Below, in pieces: positions 1-8,984 of a stretch of DNA of 64,000 bases. The position numbers and the translations under genes are program-made. The first letter of the stretch is position 1. Every line of letters begins with the position of its first letter. Below the pieces are notes generated by a model. It searched no databases and was not told where the DNA came from. It was given only the letters and a program-made list of their open reading frames with translations. Origin of the DNA: Neoroseomonas lacus (GTDB lineage: Bacteria; Pseudomonadota; Alphaproteobacteria; Acetobacterales; Acetobacteraceae); assembly GCF_014644535.1 (NCBI RefSeq), contig NZ_BMKW01000016.1:1-64000 (forward strand), read 5' to 3'.

Positions 1-113
1 CCGCACCCCCACCCGGCCACCCACGTCAGTACCCTGGAATGGCTGGCCGGGTGGGGGTGCGGGCCGCTGCGGGACCCCGGAACACGCCGGTAGGCGTGTT
101 TCCAGACGGATTC
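1..113. repeat. MITE-like long palindrome, copy 1 (cut by window edge)
   Basis: Bases 1-63 form a near-perfect palindrome with arms of the type CCGCACCCCCACCCGGCCA and its complement. The core matches the element at 43168-43230 in opposite orientation with about two mismatches. The right flank, ending near 113, resembles the terminal repeat of the 43118-43258 element (TTTCCAGACGG here, TTTTCAAACGG there). It ends against the TCA at 114-116, which is the pgi stop codon read on the minus strand. The left end is outside the window. Confidence 0.7.
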
Positions 114-1796
114 TCAGCCGCGGGCCTGCAGGTCCAGGATTTCCGCGATCAGGGCGGCGGTCGCCGGTTCATCGGCCGTGGCCAAGCGGCTTTCCAGCGC
201 CGGCAGGATATGGGCGGCGAGTTGCTTGCCCAGTTCCACGCCCCATTGGTCGAAGGGGTTGATGCCCCAGAGCGCGCCGAGGCAGGCGACCTTGTGCTCA
301 TACAGCGCGACCAGCTGGCCGAGGGTATGGGGGGTCAGGCGCGGGAGCAGGATCACCGTGCTCGGCCGGTCGCCGGTGAAGACGCGATGCGGGGCGACGC
401 GGTCGATCTGCTCTTGCGACGCGCCTGCCGCCGCCATTTCGGCGCGCACCGTGTGTTCGGATTTGCCGACCAGCAGCGCCTCGGCCTGGGCCAGACCGTT
501 CGCCAGCAGCTTGCGATGGCTGTCCGGATGCACGTGGCCGGGATTGGCGATCAGCACGAAATCCACCGGCACCGGCACGGGCGACTGGTGGATCAGTTGG
601 ACGAAGGAATGCTGGGCATTGGTGCCAGGTTCGCCGAACACGACCGGCCCGGTGCGGCGGCTGACCGGGGTGCCATCCGCATGCAGCCCCTTGCCGAGGC
701 TTTCCATCTCCAACTGCTGGAGATGGGCGGGGAAACGCGCCAGGCGCTCGTCATAGGGCAGCACGGCACGGGCACAGTAGCCGAGGCCGTTGACGTGCCA
801 GATCTCGGCCAGGGCGAGCAGCAGCGGCAGGTTTTCCTCCAGCGGGGCGGCGAGGAAATGCTCGTCCATCGCCCGTGCGCCGGCCAGGAGCTGTTCGAAG
901 GCCGGCCAGCCGAGGGACAGCGCCAGCGAGAGGCCGATCGCGCTCCAGAGGCTGAACCGCCCGCCGACCGTGTCGGAGAAGCCGAAGACGCGCTCGGCCG
1001 GGATGCCGAAGGCGGCGGCGCCCGCCACATTCGTGGACAGCGCGACGAGATGCATCGCCGCCCCCGCATCGCCCAGGGTTTCGGCCAGCCAGCCGCGCAC
1101 CAGCGCGGCGTTGGTCATCGTCTCCTGCGTCGTGAAGGTCTTGGAGGCGACCAGCACCAGGGTGCGCGCGGGGTTGATCCGGGGACGCAGTGCGTCCCAG
1201 GCATGGGCGTCGACATTGGCGAGGTAATGCGCCCGCATCGGGCAGGCCGGCGTCCACAGTGCGCGCGCCGCCATGAAGGGGCCGAGGTCGGACCCGCCGA
1301 TGCCGATGTTCAGGACGTCGGAGAAGGTTTCCCCGGTGGCGCCACGGATGGCGCCGGCATGGACGGCCTCGGTGAAGGCCTGCATCTGGTGGCGAGTCTG
1401 GCGCGCGAGTTTCCAGGCGATGGTGGACGGGGTGGTGCTGGCCTCGGTCGCCGGGCGGTCGCCATGGCCGGGTGGGTAGGGCGGTGCGCCGTCGGGGATG
1501 CGCAGCGTCATGTGCAGTGCGCCGCGGCCTTCGGTGACATTGACCGTCTCCCCGCCGGCCATGGCGTCGCGGAAGCCTTCCACATCGGCGGCGCGGGCGA
1601 GGGCGAAAAGAGCGGGCAGCACGGCCGGGCCGAGGGCGGTGCGGGAGAGGTCGAGCAGCACGTCCGCAGCGCGATGCGTCATGCGTGAGGGCCGGCCGGG
1701 GTCGGCGGTGAAAAGAGGACGGATTGCCGCCGCGTCTGGCTGCTGGCCCAGAGCTTCAACCACGGCCCAGGCCGCTTCAACCTCGCTGCTCGGCAT
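114..1796 (-). CDS. pgi: Glucose-6-phosphate isomerase
   Basis: Interconverts glucose-6-phosphate and fructose-6-phosphate in the cytosol, for glycolysis/gluconeogenesis and supply of the pentose phosphate and Entner-Doudoroff routes. The 560-residue product has the family's usual length. It shows the sugar-phosphate isomerase motif GIGGSDLGP near residue 162, LEMESLGKG near 358 and the signature GEPGTNAQHSF near 386. The ATG at 1796 begins MPSSEVEAAW; an in-frame ATG 42 bp upstream would add a stretch with no family likeness. The gene is monocistronic by layout: a repeat lies upstream (1948-2027) and a palindrome directly against the stop codon. Confidence 0.96.
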   Translation of the reverse strand: MPSSEVEAAWAVVEALGQQPDAAAIRPLFTADPGRPSRMTHRAADVLLDLSRTALGPAVLPALFALARAADVEGFRDAMAGGETVNVTEGRGALHMTLRIPDGAPPYPPGHGDRPATEASTTPSTIAWKLARQTRHQMQAFTEAVHAGAIRGATGETFSDVLNIGIGGSDLGPFMAARALWTPACPMRAHYLANVDAHAWDALRPRINPARTLVLVASKTFTTQETMTNAALVRGWLAETLGDAGAAMHLVALSTNVAGAAAFGIPAERVFGFSDTVGGRFSLWSAIGLSLALSLGWPAFEQLLAGARAMDEHFLAAPLEENLPLLLALAEIWHVNGLGYCARAVLPYDERLARFPAHLQQLEMESLGKGLHADGTPVSRRTGPVVFGEPGTNAQHSFVQLIHQSPVPVPVDFVLIANPGHVHPDSHRKLLANGLAQAEALLVGKSEHTVRAEMAAAGASQEQIDRVAPHRVFTGDRPSTVILLPRLTPHTLGQLVALYEHKVACLGALWGINPFDQWGVELGKQLAAHILPALESRLATADEPATAALIAEILDLQARG

Positions 1797-1947
1797 ATTG
1801 CTGTCGTGTGCTCCTGTATCGCGTCCCGAATCTGGCATGGGACGAAGGGTACATCACATCACGACAACGATGACCGGTTTATGGCCGGCCGATCGCCATA
1901 CGGCCGTCGCAGGACCCATGAGCGGCCGCAGCCGCCGAACCTGTCGT

Positions 1948-2027
1948 CGATTTCGCAGAAATCGCCCGAAGGTCCGGTGACCTTCGTTTCCTGGCGGGGC
2001 GTTCGAGGGGCGGCGCCCCTCGACCTT
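1948..2027. repeat. Double-hairpin intergenic repeat, half copy
   Basis: Contains GATTTC-gca-GAAATC (1949-1963), a CGAAGGTC/GACCTTCG hairpin and the GC hairpin CGAGGGGC-ggc-GCCCCTCG (2004-2022). About 80 bp align closely, inverted, with 17791-17872, where the same sequence runs into the end of a von Willebrand gene. It lies between the second M16 peptidase gene (stop at 2031) and pgi, and may act as a transcription end structure. The rest of 1797-1947 shows nothing recognisable. Confidence 0.75.
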
Positions 2028-2030
2028 CCA

Positions 2031-3284
2031 TCAAAGCCCGACCGGTTCCCCCGCCACCGTCACGGCGAGCGATTCCGGCTTCAGCAACGACCCGGCAAGC
2101 CGCACCGCATCACCCCTGGTGATCGCGCGCAGTCGTTCGTTGCGCCCGTTCAGCCAGCCGATCGGCCGGTTGTTGCGGCGCATCGCCAGCAGCGTGGCGG
2201 CGATGCGCCGGCTGTCGGTGAATTGCAGCGGCAGGGAGCCGGTGAGGTAGGCGACGGCTTCCTCCAGCTCGGCCTCGGTCGGGCCGGTGCGGGCGAGGTC
2301 GGCCCATACGCCGCGGGTGACCTCCAGCGCCTCGGCCACCTTGCCGTTCTCGGTGGCGAAGCTGCCGGTGATGACGCCGCCGCCGAACAGCGTGTCGAGC
2401 CCGACGCCGATGCCGTAGGTCAGCCCGCGCTGCACGCGGACCGCCTCCATCAGGCGGGAGGAGAAGCCGCCACCGCCGAGCACGCGCAGCACGACTTGCG
2501 CGATCTCCCAATCCGGGTCCGGCGGGGTGATGCCGGGCTGGCCGAAGACGATCTGCGATTGCGGGCTCGGCACCATGACGATCTGGCGGCCGAAGGCGGT
2601 GAAGGGCGGCAGCGGCGGCGGGGTTGCCGGCGCACCGGCGGGCAGGGCGCCGAACAGGTCCCGCAACAGCGTGGCGAGTTGGGCGGGGCGGATCGCGCCG
2701 GCGACGCCGATCAGCAGCCCGTCGCGACGCAGCTGGGCGGCCAGCGCCGCGCGCAACGCCTCGGGTGGGACGGCGGCGAGGCTTTCGGCCGTGCCGTTAG
2801 CCGGCCGCCCGGCCGGATGGTCGGGGAAGGCGGAGGCCCAGAACGCCCGCCCGGCCTGGCCGCGCGGGGTCTCCAGCTGGGTGCGGGCGCCGGCGATCGC
2901 GCGGGCGCGGACGCGCACCAGCGCATCCTCATCCATGCGCGGCGCGGTCATCGCCATCGTCGCGAGGCGCAGCGCCTCGGGCAGGGCATCGGTCAGGCAG
3001 CGGAAACTGCCCTCGAAGGTATCGCGCCCGGCGCTGAAGTTCAGCCCGACCGCCGAATCGCGCAGCGCATCGGCGAAGGCGACGGCGCGCAGGTCGCCGG
3101 CCCCTTCGGTCAGCATCGCCGCGGCCATGGCGGCGGTGCCCTCGCGCCCCGGCGCGTCGGTAGCGGCGCCGCCGGGCCAGGACCAGGAGACGGAGACGAC
3201 CGGAACCGAATGGTCCTCGACCAGCCAAGCGGTGAGGGGGCCCGCGTCGACCGGCTGGATCGGCAGGGTGAAGGCGTTGGTCAT
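2031..3284 (-). CDS. M16 family peptidase-like protein, inactive-type subunit
   Basis: The 417-residue protein has the two-domain layout of pitrilysin/insulinase (M16B) proteins, with the family's C-terminal features RVLGGGGFSSRLMEAVR and RGLTYGIG. It has no HxxEH zinc motif in its N-terminal half. In M16B pairs one subunit is catalytic and the other contributes substrate-binding residues, so this is probably the non-catalytic partner of the gene just upstream. The ATG at 3284 (MTNAFTLP) lies 4 bp after the partner's stop, implying cotranscription. No signal peptide is evident from this start. A longer in-frame start at 3362 would overlap the partner gene and is less likely. Confidence 0.9.
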   Translation of the reverse strand: MTNAFTLPIQPVDAGPLTAWLVEDHSVPVVSVSWSWPGGAATDAPGREGTAAMAAAMLTEGAGDLRAVAFADALRDSAVGLNFSAGRDTFEGSFRCLTDALPEALRLATMAMTAPRMDEDALVRVRARAIAGARTQLETPRGQAGRAFWASAFPDHPAGRPANGTAESLAAVPPEALRAALAAQLRRDGLLIGVAGAIRPAQLATLLRDLFGALPAGAPATPPPLPPFTAFGRQIVMVPSPQSQIVFGQPGITPPDPDWEIAQVVLRVLGGGGFSSRLMEAVRVQRGLTYGIGVGLDTLFGGGVITGSFATENGKVAEALEVTRGVWADLARTGPTEAELEEAVAYLTGSLPLQFTDSRRIAATLLAMRRNNRPIGWLNGRNERLRAITRGDAVRLAGSLLKPESLAVTVAGEPVGL

Positions 3285-3288
3285 CGGG

Positions 3289-4680
3289 TCACGCCCCTTC
3301 CGGCAGCAGCCAGGCGACCGTGTTCGGCGCGCCGCCGAGTACGGCGCGGGAGGCCTCGGCAACCTGCGTCCGGGTCACGGCGCGCAGCCGGGCCGGCCAG
3401 TATTCGACCACTTCCGCCGGCAGGCCGATGGCGAGCACGCCGCCCAGCATCCGCGGCGCGGCACCGAAACTGTCGAGCGAGAGCAGCGCCCCGGCCGAGA
3501 TCTGCCGCGTCGAGCGCCCCACCTCGGCCTCGGTTGGGCCGTCCTGCAACAGGGTGGCGATGACCGCGGTGGCGGCTTCCTCCAGCCGTTCGGGCGTCAC
3601 GCCGCGGCGCGGCACGGCATAGACCATGAATTCGGTCACGCCGGCGGATTCGCTGTCGTAGGAAGCGCCGGCCTGGACGGCGAGGCCGGTCTCGACCAGC
3701 GCCGCATGCAGCCGCGAACCCTGCCCACCGCCGAGCAGATGGGCCAGCACTTCAAGCGGCAGGGATTGTTCGGACTTCGCCGTGGTCAGCGAGGGCGCCA
3801 TCCAAGCGCGCAGCATCAACGCCTCGCGCGCCTGGGGCTCGCGCACCGTCAGGCGGGGTTCGTGGGCGGCGGTCGGCGCCGGGGCGCGGTCGCGGTGGCG
3901 CACCTCGCGGGCGGGGACCGGACCGTAATGTTCCTCGGTGAGCGCGCGGGCCTCGGCTTCCGAGACGGCGCCGGCGAGCACCAGCGTGGCATTGGCCGGC
4001 GCGTAGAAATGGCCGTGGAAGTCGGTGAGGTTGTCGCGCGAGATGGCGCGGATCTCGTCCGCCCAGCCGATGATGGGGCGGCCGGGCCAGCTTTGCGGGC
4101 CCCATAGCGCCGCGCGGAAGGCTTCCTGGAAGCGGGCGCGCGGGTTGGAATCGGTGCGCTGGTTGCGTTCCTCGAGGATGACGCGGCGCTCGCTTTCCAG
4201 CTCATCGGCCGGGATCAGCGCGGCGGCGAGGCGATCGGCCTCCATCGCCATGATCATCGGCAGGCGGGAGGCCTCGACCTGCTGGTAGTAGGCAGTGATG
4301 TCGCGGGAGGTGAAGGCGTTGTCGTTGCCGCCTTCCCGACCGACGCGGCGCGAGAAGGTGCCCGAGGCCACGTTGGGGCTGCCCTTGAACATCATGTGTT
4401 CGAGGAAATGCGCGACGCCCGACCGCCCGGCGGGGTCCTCGCCACCGCCGGCGGCGTAATACAGGTATTGCGCGACCACCGGGGCGCGGCGGCTCTCCAC
4501 CAGCGCGACGGTCAGGCCGTTGGGCAGCGTCCATTGCTTGGCGCCGAACAGCGGGGCGTCGGTGGTCGGCGCGGCGACGGCGGGCTGGTCGGCCGCGCGC
4601 GCGAAGGGCGTCACGGCGATCGATGCGGCGGCGGCGGCGGCGCGGAGGGTATGGCGGCGGGTGATCTCGGGCATGTCCAC
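3289..4680 (-). CDS. M16 family zinc metallopeptidase, exported
   Basis: Probable periplasmic zinc peptidase of the pitrilysin family, 463 residues. The inverted zinc motif HFLEH is at about residues 89-93. A glutamate in ESERRVILEER about 75 residues later fits the third ligand. The C-terminal half carries LLGGGQGSRLH. The N-terminus (TRRHTLRAAAAAASIAVTPFARA) looks like a twin-arginine or Sec signal with cleavage after ARA. ATG codons at 4680 and 4674 are both possible. It is followed after 4 bp by an M16 homologue without the zinc motif, the usual active/inactive pair. Placing such pairs after lspA and a DUF3035 gene is common in Alphaproteobacteria. Confidence 0.93.
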   Translation of the reverse strand: MDMPEITRRHTLRAAAAAASIAVTPFARAADQPAVAAPTTDAPLFGAKQWTLPNGLTVALVESRRAPVVAQYLYYAAGGGEDPAGRSGVAHFLEHMMFKGSPNVASGTFSRRVGREGGNDNAFTSRDITAYYQQVEASRLPMIMAMEADRLAAALIPADELESERRVILEERNQRTDSNPRARFQEAFRAALWGPQSWPGRPIIGWADEIRAISRDNLTDFHGHFYAPANATLVLAGAVSEAEARALTEEHYGPVPAREVRHRDRAPAPTAAHEPRLTVREPQAREALMLRAWMAPSLTTAKSEQSLPLEVLAHLLGGGQGSRLHAALVETGLAVQAGASYDSESAGVTEFMVYAVPRRGVTPERLEEAATAVIATLLQDGPTEAEVGRSTRQISAGALLSLDSFGAAPRMLGGVLAIGLPAEVVEYWPARLRAVTRTQVAEASRAVLGGAPNTVAWLLPEGA

Positions 4681-4751
4681 AAGATGGGGCCGGCCAGGCG
4701 CCAGGTGAAGCGTAACGACACGGTCTTACGGAAGTGTATGCCGGCGGCCGG

Positions 4752-4780
4752 GAAGCGCCAGCTTGGCCGGCCGGCGCTTC
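4752..4780 (-). terminator. Stem-loop downstream of bamF
   Basis: Arms GAAGCGCC (4752-4759) and GGCGCTTC (4773-4780) pair perfectly around a GC-rich loop, about 50 bp after the bamF stop. No clear T-run follows, so it may be a weak or Rho-assisted terminator, or only a processing structure, between bamF and the M16 pair. Confidence 0.4.
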
Positions 4781-4831
4781 ATGATGCGGCAACCCGGCCC
4801 CGCGTGGGTGGCCGGGCGCCTCAACCCAGGC

Positions 4832-5404
4832 TCAGAAGCCGAGCCACTGCCAGAACGACTGCCTTTGCGGCTGCACGACCGGGGTTTCGCCCGAATCGAC
4901 ATCACGCCCGAGCGCCGCGTTCTCCCGGATGCGCTGGGCTTCGCGGGTCGGGTCGACCGGCGTGCCCGGCGGTGGCGGGTCACGCCAGAAGATCAGCCGG
5001 TCGGTCAGGCTGCGGTCGGGGCGGTCGAGCCGCAGGCTTTCCTCGTCCACGCGTTGGCGGATGCTGGCGGGGGCGTCGGGGCCGGCATGCTGCAACAGCG
5101 CCGCCTCGCCCACGCTGGGGCGGACGTTGGGCGCGCGGCGCGGGTCCTGCAGGGTGAGGCCCGGGGAGAGCAGCGCCTCCGCCTGCTGGCTCGAACTGCG
5201 TTCCTGCGGGCGTGGCGACCCGGGGGTCGGGCTGGGCAGGGTGGTCATGTCCGGCGGCAGGGAGAGCGGCGCACGGGTGGTGACCTGGAACTCGTCCGGC
5301 GCGTCGCGCACCAGGCCGAGGGTGCGAGCCGTGTTGTCGCCACAGGCCGGCAACAGCGCGGCGAGGGCGAGAGCGGCAAATGCGGGGGGGAGGCGCTTCC
5401 TCAT
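4832..5404 (-). CDS. bamF: DUF3035 lipoprotein, BamF-type outer-membrane assembly subunit
   Basis: A 190-residue lipoprotein with N-terminus MRKRLPPAFAALALAALLPACGDN: a short basic segment, a hydrophobic stretch and the lipobox LPAC with Cys at residue 21. The rest is proline-rich and ends in FWQWLGF, typical of the alphaproteobacterial DUF3035 family, described in Caulobacter as BamF of the beta-barrel assembly machine. It would be lipidated and anchored at the inner face of the outer membrane. The start codon overlaps the lspA stop (ATGA), so it is translationally coupled to the signal peptidase that would process it. The BamF name rests on family knowledge and synteny. Confidence 0.85.
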   Translation of the reverse strand: MRKRLPPAFAALALAALLPACGDNTARTLGLVRDAPDEFQVTTRAPLSLPPDMTTLPSPTPGSPRPQERSSSQQAEALLSPGLTLQDPRRAPNVRPSVGEAALLQHAGPDAPASIRQRVDEESLRLDRPDRSLTDRLIFWRDPPPPGTPVDPTREAQRIRENAALGRDVDSGETPVVQPQRQSFWQWLGF

Positions 5405-5898
5405 GACCCTTCCATAGGCCCGGGCTTGGGCCGGAACAAGGCATCCGCGACCAGGGCGATGACGCCGCAGACAATGGCCGCATCGGCGATATTGAAGACA
5501 TACCAGTGCCAGCCGAAGGCGTAGGCGTCCACGAAATCCACCACGGCGCCGAACCGGACGCGGTCGATCACATTGCCGATCGCCCCGCCGACCACGGCGC
5601 CAAGGGCGATGGCGGTGAGGCGATTCTCCGCCCGCGCCATCCAGCGCAGCAGGAAGGCGGCGATGACGGCGGCGAGCAGGGCCAGCGCCAGATGGTGCCA
5701 GGAACCGTCGCCCGAGAGCAGGCCGAAGGTGACGCCGCGATTCCACACCATGGTGAGGTTGAGGCCAACCGGGCCGGCGGCGAAGAGCGGGAGGCTGCCG
5801 ATCTCGGGCAGGGCAAGGCCGTCGAGGATCCACCATTTGCTGGCCTGGTCGGCGACCAGGATGCCAGCGGCGATGGGCAGGCCGAGGCGGAGACTCAT
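5401..5898 (-). CDS. lspA: Lipoprotein signal peptidase (signal peptidase II)
   Basis: Inner-membrane aspartic protease that cleaves signal peptides of diacylglyceryl-modified prolipoproteins. The 165-residue protein has four hydrophobic segments. The conserved motifs are DQASKWW near residue 20, NVIDRVRFGAVVDFVD with the first catalytic Asp, and FNIADAAI with the second. The ATG at 5898 (MSLRLGLP) is chosen; the open frame extends upstream but without LspA-like sequence. It follows ileS by about 73 bp, the classical ileS-lspA order, with a hairpin repeat in the gap, and it overlaps the following lipoprotein gene by 4 bp. Confidence 0.95.
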   Translation of the reverse strand: MSLRLGLPIAAGILVADQASKWWILDGLALPEIGSLPLFAAGPVGLNLTMVWNRGVTFGLLSGDGSWHHLALALLAAVIAAFLLRWMARAENRLTAIALGAVVGGAIGNVIDRVRFGAVVDFVDAYAFGWHWYVFNIADAAIVCGVIALVADALFRPKPGPMEGS

Positions 5899-5911
5899 GG
5901 GGCGGTCGCCA

Positions 5912-5965
5912 CGAGGGGGCACCGCCCCCTCGACCCCCGCCGGGATAGCCGGGCTACCCCGGACC
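5912..5965. repeat. Double-hairpin repeat, half copy inside the ileS-lspA operon
   Basis: A GC hairpin CGAGGGGGC-acc-GCCCCCTCG (5912-5932), then the linker ACCCCCGC and a second imperfect stem GGGATAGC/GCTACCCC (about 5942-5961). It fills the ileS-lspA gap and might attenuate or process the operon transcript. Confidence 0.6.
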
Positions 5966-5971
5966 CCGCCG

Positions 5972-8779
5972 TCATGAAAGGGCCTCCACGGCGTCTTCGC
6001 AGCGGAGGCAGAGGGTGGGGTGCTTGGCAGAGCGGCCGACCTCGGGGAGGACACGCCAGCAGCGGGCGCATTTGTTGCCGGGGGCAGGGGCGAAGCTGGC
6101 CGCGGGCGCTTCGGCCGGCGCCAGCACGAAGTCCGAGGTGATGCAGGTCTCGGCCCAAGTCTCGGCGGTCAGCAGGGCGGCGTCCTCGGCCGGCACCGCG
6201 AGCACCGGGGCGGCCTGCAGGCTGGAACCGATCGTGCCGGCGGCACGCGCCTTCTCCAACTCGGCCGTCACGACGCCACGCAATTCGCGGATGCGCGCCC
6301 ATTTCGCGGCCAGCACGACGTCCTTCCAACCCTCGGGCACGAAGGGGAAGTCGAGCAGATGCACGCTGCCATTCTCATCCGGGAACCGCGCCAGCCAGGC
6401 TTCCTCGGCGGTGAAGGCGAGCACCGGGGCGAGCCACGCGCACAGGCTGCGATGCAGGATGTCGAGCACCGTGCGCGCGGCGCGCCGGCGCAGGCTGTCG
6501 GACTTGTCGCAGTACAGCGCGTCCTTGCGGATATCGAAGTAGAAGGCCGAGAGGTCGGTCGCGCAGAAATTGTGGATCTCGGGATAGACGCCGGTCCAGG
6601 CAAAGCGGTCGGCCGAATCAGGGTCGGAAGCGGCGCGGATTTTCGCGTCGAGTTCGGTGACCCGGTGCAGCACCCAGCGTTCGAGTTCCGGCAACTCCGC
6701 GTAGGGCACCGTCTCGGCCTCGGTGAAGCCTTCGACACTGCCGAGCAGCCAGCGCAGTGTGTTACGGATGCGGCGGTACAGTTCCGCCTGCTGCTTGAGG
6801 ATCTCCGGGCCGATGCGCAGGTCGAGCGCGGTGTCCGAATTCATCACCCACAGGCGCAATATGTCGGCGCCATACTGCTTCATCACATCCTGGGGCGCGG
6901 TGACGTTGCCCATGGATTTCGACATCTTGCGGCCCTGCTCGTCGAGCACGAAGCCATGCGTCAGCACCGCCTTGAAGGGCGCGACGCCATTGGTGCCGAC
7001 CGATTCCAGCAGCGAGGAATGGAACCAGCCACGATGCTGGTCCGAGCCTTCCAGGTACAGATCCGCCGGGAAGGGCAGGCCGCGCGGCGGCAGCACGAAG
7101 GCGTGAGTCGAACCGGATTCGAACCACACATCGACGATGTCCATCACCTGCTCATACAGCGCCGGGTCGCGGTCGGGGCCGAGGAAGCGGGCGGCGGCGC
7201 CGGGCTTGTACCAGGCATCGGCGCCCTCAGTGCGGAATGCCTCGACGACGCGTTCGATGATGGCGGGGTCGCGCAGGGGTTCGCCCGACTGCTTGGAGAC
7301 AAACACCGGGATCGGCACGCCCCAGGCGCGCTGGCGGGAAATGCACCAGTCGGGACGGGCGGCGATCATGGAATCGAGGCGGTTTCGCCCGGCATCAGGG
7401 ACGAAGCGCGTCCTGGCGATTTCCGAGCGCGCCTTGGCGCGGATCTCGTTGCCATCGTCCATGGCGATGAACCATTGCGGCGTGGCACGGAAGATCACCG
7501 GCTTCTTGGAGCGCCAGGAATGCGGGTAGCTGTGCGTCAGCTTGCCGGTCGCGGCGAGCGTGCCGGCCGCACGCATCGCATCATAGACCGCCGTGTGCGC
7601 CTTGAAGACATGCAGGCCGGTGAAGCCCGGCGCGTGATGGGTGAAGGTGCCGTCGTCATTCACCGTCTCGGGGATCGGCAGCCCGTATTGGCGGCCGAGG
7701 TTGAAGTCGTCCTCGCCATGGCCGGGCGCGATGTGGACGAAGCCGGTGCCGGCCTCGGTGGTGACGAAGTCGCCGGGCAGCAGGGGGACGTCGAAATCAT
7801 AGCCCTCGCCACGCAGCGGATGGGCTGCGATGGCGCCTTCGAGTTCGGCACCTTTCAGCACGCGCTTGACGGTATGCGCGCCGATGCCGGCGTCCTTCTC
7901 GAAGCCCGGCAGCAGCGGCAGGGCGACCAGCAGGCGGTCGCCGACCTTCAGCAGGGAGGTCTCGGTGACGCCTTCGACGTGGACCAGCGCGTAGTCGATC
8001 TCGGCGCCATAGGCGACGGCCCGGTTGCCCGGCATGGTCCAGGGCGTGGTGGTCCAGATCACGACATCGGCGCCGACCAGGTCCTCGGCGGCGGCCTTCA
8101 GCAGGCGGAACTTCGCGTGCAGCGTGGGCGAGACATGGTCGTGGTATTCGATCTCGGCCTCGGCCAGCGCGGTCTTTTCGACCGGCGACCACATCACCGG
8201 GCGCAGGCCGCGATAGAGCGAGCCATTCAGCAGGAACTTGCCGATCTCGCCGGCGATGGTGGCTTCTGAGGGGAAGTCCATCGTCGCATAACGGTCGGCC
8301 CAGTCCCCCGCCACGCCAAGACGTTGAAATTCGGCCGACTGCACGCCCAGCCAATGCGTCGCATAGGCACGGCATTCGGCGCGGAAGTCGAGCACCGGCA
8401 CGGCGTCCTTGTCCTTGCCCTTTGAGCGATATTCCTCCTCGACCTTCCATTCGATCGGCAGGCCGTGGCAGTCCCAGCCGGGGACGTAGTTGGCGTCGTA
8501 GCCGGCCATCTGCGCGGCGCGGTTCACCACATCCTTCAGGATCTTGTTGAGCGCGTGGCCGATGTGCAGGTTGCCGTTGGCATAGGGCGGGCCGTCATGC
8601 AGCACGAAGGGGGTGCGGCCCTTCGACTGTGCGCGCAGCCGCTCCCACAGGCCGAGCCTGGCCCAGCGCTCCAGCATCGCCGGTTCGCGCTTCGGCAGGT
8701 CGCCGCGCATCGGGAAGGGGGTCTTGGGCAGGAAGACGGTGCCGCGGTAGTCGCGGGCCTCGGCGGGGCTGTCGGTCAT
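5972..8779 (-). CDS. ileS: Isoleucyl-tRNA synthetase
   Basis: Charges tRNA-Ile with isoleucine in the cytosol. The 935-residue protein has class I synthetase motifs: GNLHIGHALNK (HIGH) around residue 70, a CP1 editing insertion with WTTTPWTMPGN, and KMSKS near residue 618. The C-terminal four-cysteine zinc finger is at about 895-925 (CARCW ... CLRC). These features fit the bacterial type that ends in a zinc finger. The ATG at 8779 is followed by MTDSPAEARDYRGTVFLPKTPFPMRG, the expected N-terminus. It heads the ileS-lspA-bamF group. No T-box or other leader element could be seen upstream. Confidence 0.97.
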   Translation of the reverse strand: MTDSPAEARDYRGTVFLPKTPFPMRGDLPKREPAMLERWARLGLWERLRAQSKGRTPFVLHDGPPYANGNLHIGHALNKILKDVVNRAAQMAGYDANYVPGWDCHGLPIEWKVEEEYRSKGKDKDAVPVLDFRAECRAYATHWLGVQSAEFQRLGVAGDWADRYATMDFPSEATIAGEIGKFLLNGSLYRGLRPVMWSPVEKTALAEAEIEYHDHVSPTLHAKFRLLKAAAEDLVGADVVIWTTTPWTMPGNRAVAYGAEIDYALVHVEGVTETSLLKVGDRLLVALPLLPGFEKDAGIGAHTVKRVLKGAELEGAIAAHPLRGEGYDFDVPLLPGDFVTTEAGTGFVHIAPGHGEDDFNLGRQYGLPIPETVNDDGTFTHHAPGFTGLHVFKAHTAVYDAMRAAGTLAATGKLTHSYPHSWRSKKPVIFRATPQWFIAMDDGNEIRAKARSEIARTRFVPDAGRNRLDSMIAARPDWCISRQRAWGVPIPVFVSKQSGEPLRDPAIIERVVEAFRTEGADAWYKPGAAARFLGPDRDPALYEQVMDIVDVWFESGSTHAFVLPPRGLPFPADLYLEGSDQHRGWFHSSLLESVGTNGVAPFKAVLTHGFVLDEQGRKMSKSMGNVTAPQDVMKQYGADILRLWVMNSDTALDLRIGPEILKQQAELYRRIRNTLRWLLGSVEGFTEAETVPYAELPELERWVLHRVTELDAKIRAASDPDSADRFAWTGVYPEIHNFCATDLSAFYFDIRKDALYCDKSDSLRRRAARTVLDILHRSLCAWLAPVLAFTAEEAWLARFPDENGSVHLLDFPFVPEGWKDVVLAAKWARIRELRGVVTAELEKARAAGTIGSSLQAAPVLAVPAEDAALLTAETWAETCITSDFVLAPAEAPAASFAPAPGNKCARCWRVLPEVGRSAKHPTLCLRCEDAVEALS

Positions 8780-8853
8780 GGGTGCCTGTCTCGGTGCGCC
8801 CGGCGCCGGTCAGTCGGGGCGGGCGGCGTGTCGGGGGAAAGCGCGCGCTGGAA

Positions 8854-8984
8854 CCCGGCCCTCAGCGGAGGGCCGGGACGGTAATTCGCCGCTGCGCGAC
8901 CCGGAGCATGGCAGGCTTATGCGGAGGCGGGCGGGCGGGCGTCAAGCCGCTGTGGCGGGGGAGAACGGTGCGGCGTTCGCACCG
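8854..8984. terminator. Two stem-loops between ileS and the C69 peptidase gene
   Basis: A perfect 10 bp stem with a 4-base loop, CCCGGCCCTC-agcg-GAGGGCCGGG (8854-8877), and a 7 bp stem, CGGTGCG-gcgtt-CGCACCG (8966-8984). They lie downstream of the minus-strand peptidase gene (stop at 9046) and upstream of ileS. There is no T-run. A transcript-end role is inferred. The remaining bases of 8780-9045 show no coding or RNA signal. Confidence 0.45.

Noticed and set aside
39-1688. 549-codon open frame on the plus strand
   Set aside because: Antisense to pgi. The product is rich in Arg, Gly and Gln without family motifs, while the minus strand gives a full glucose-6-phosphate isomerase.
6020-8269. 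749-codon plus-strand open frame
   Set aside because: Shadow of ileS on the other strand; no motifs or RBS.
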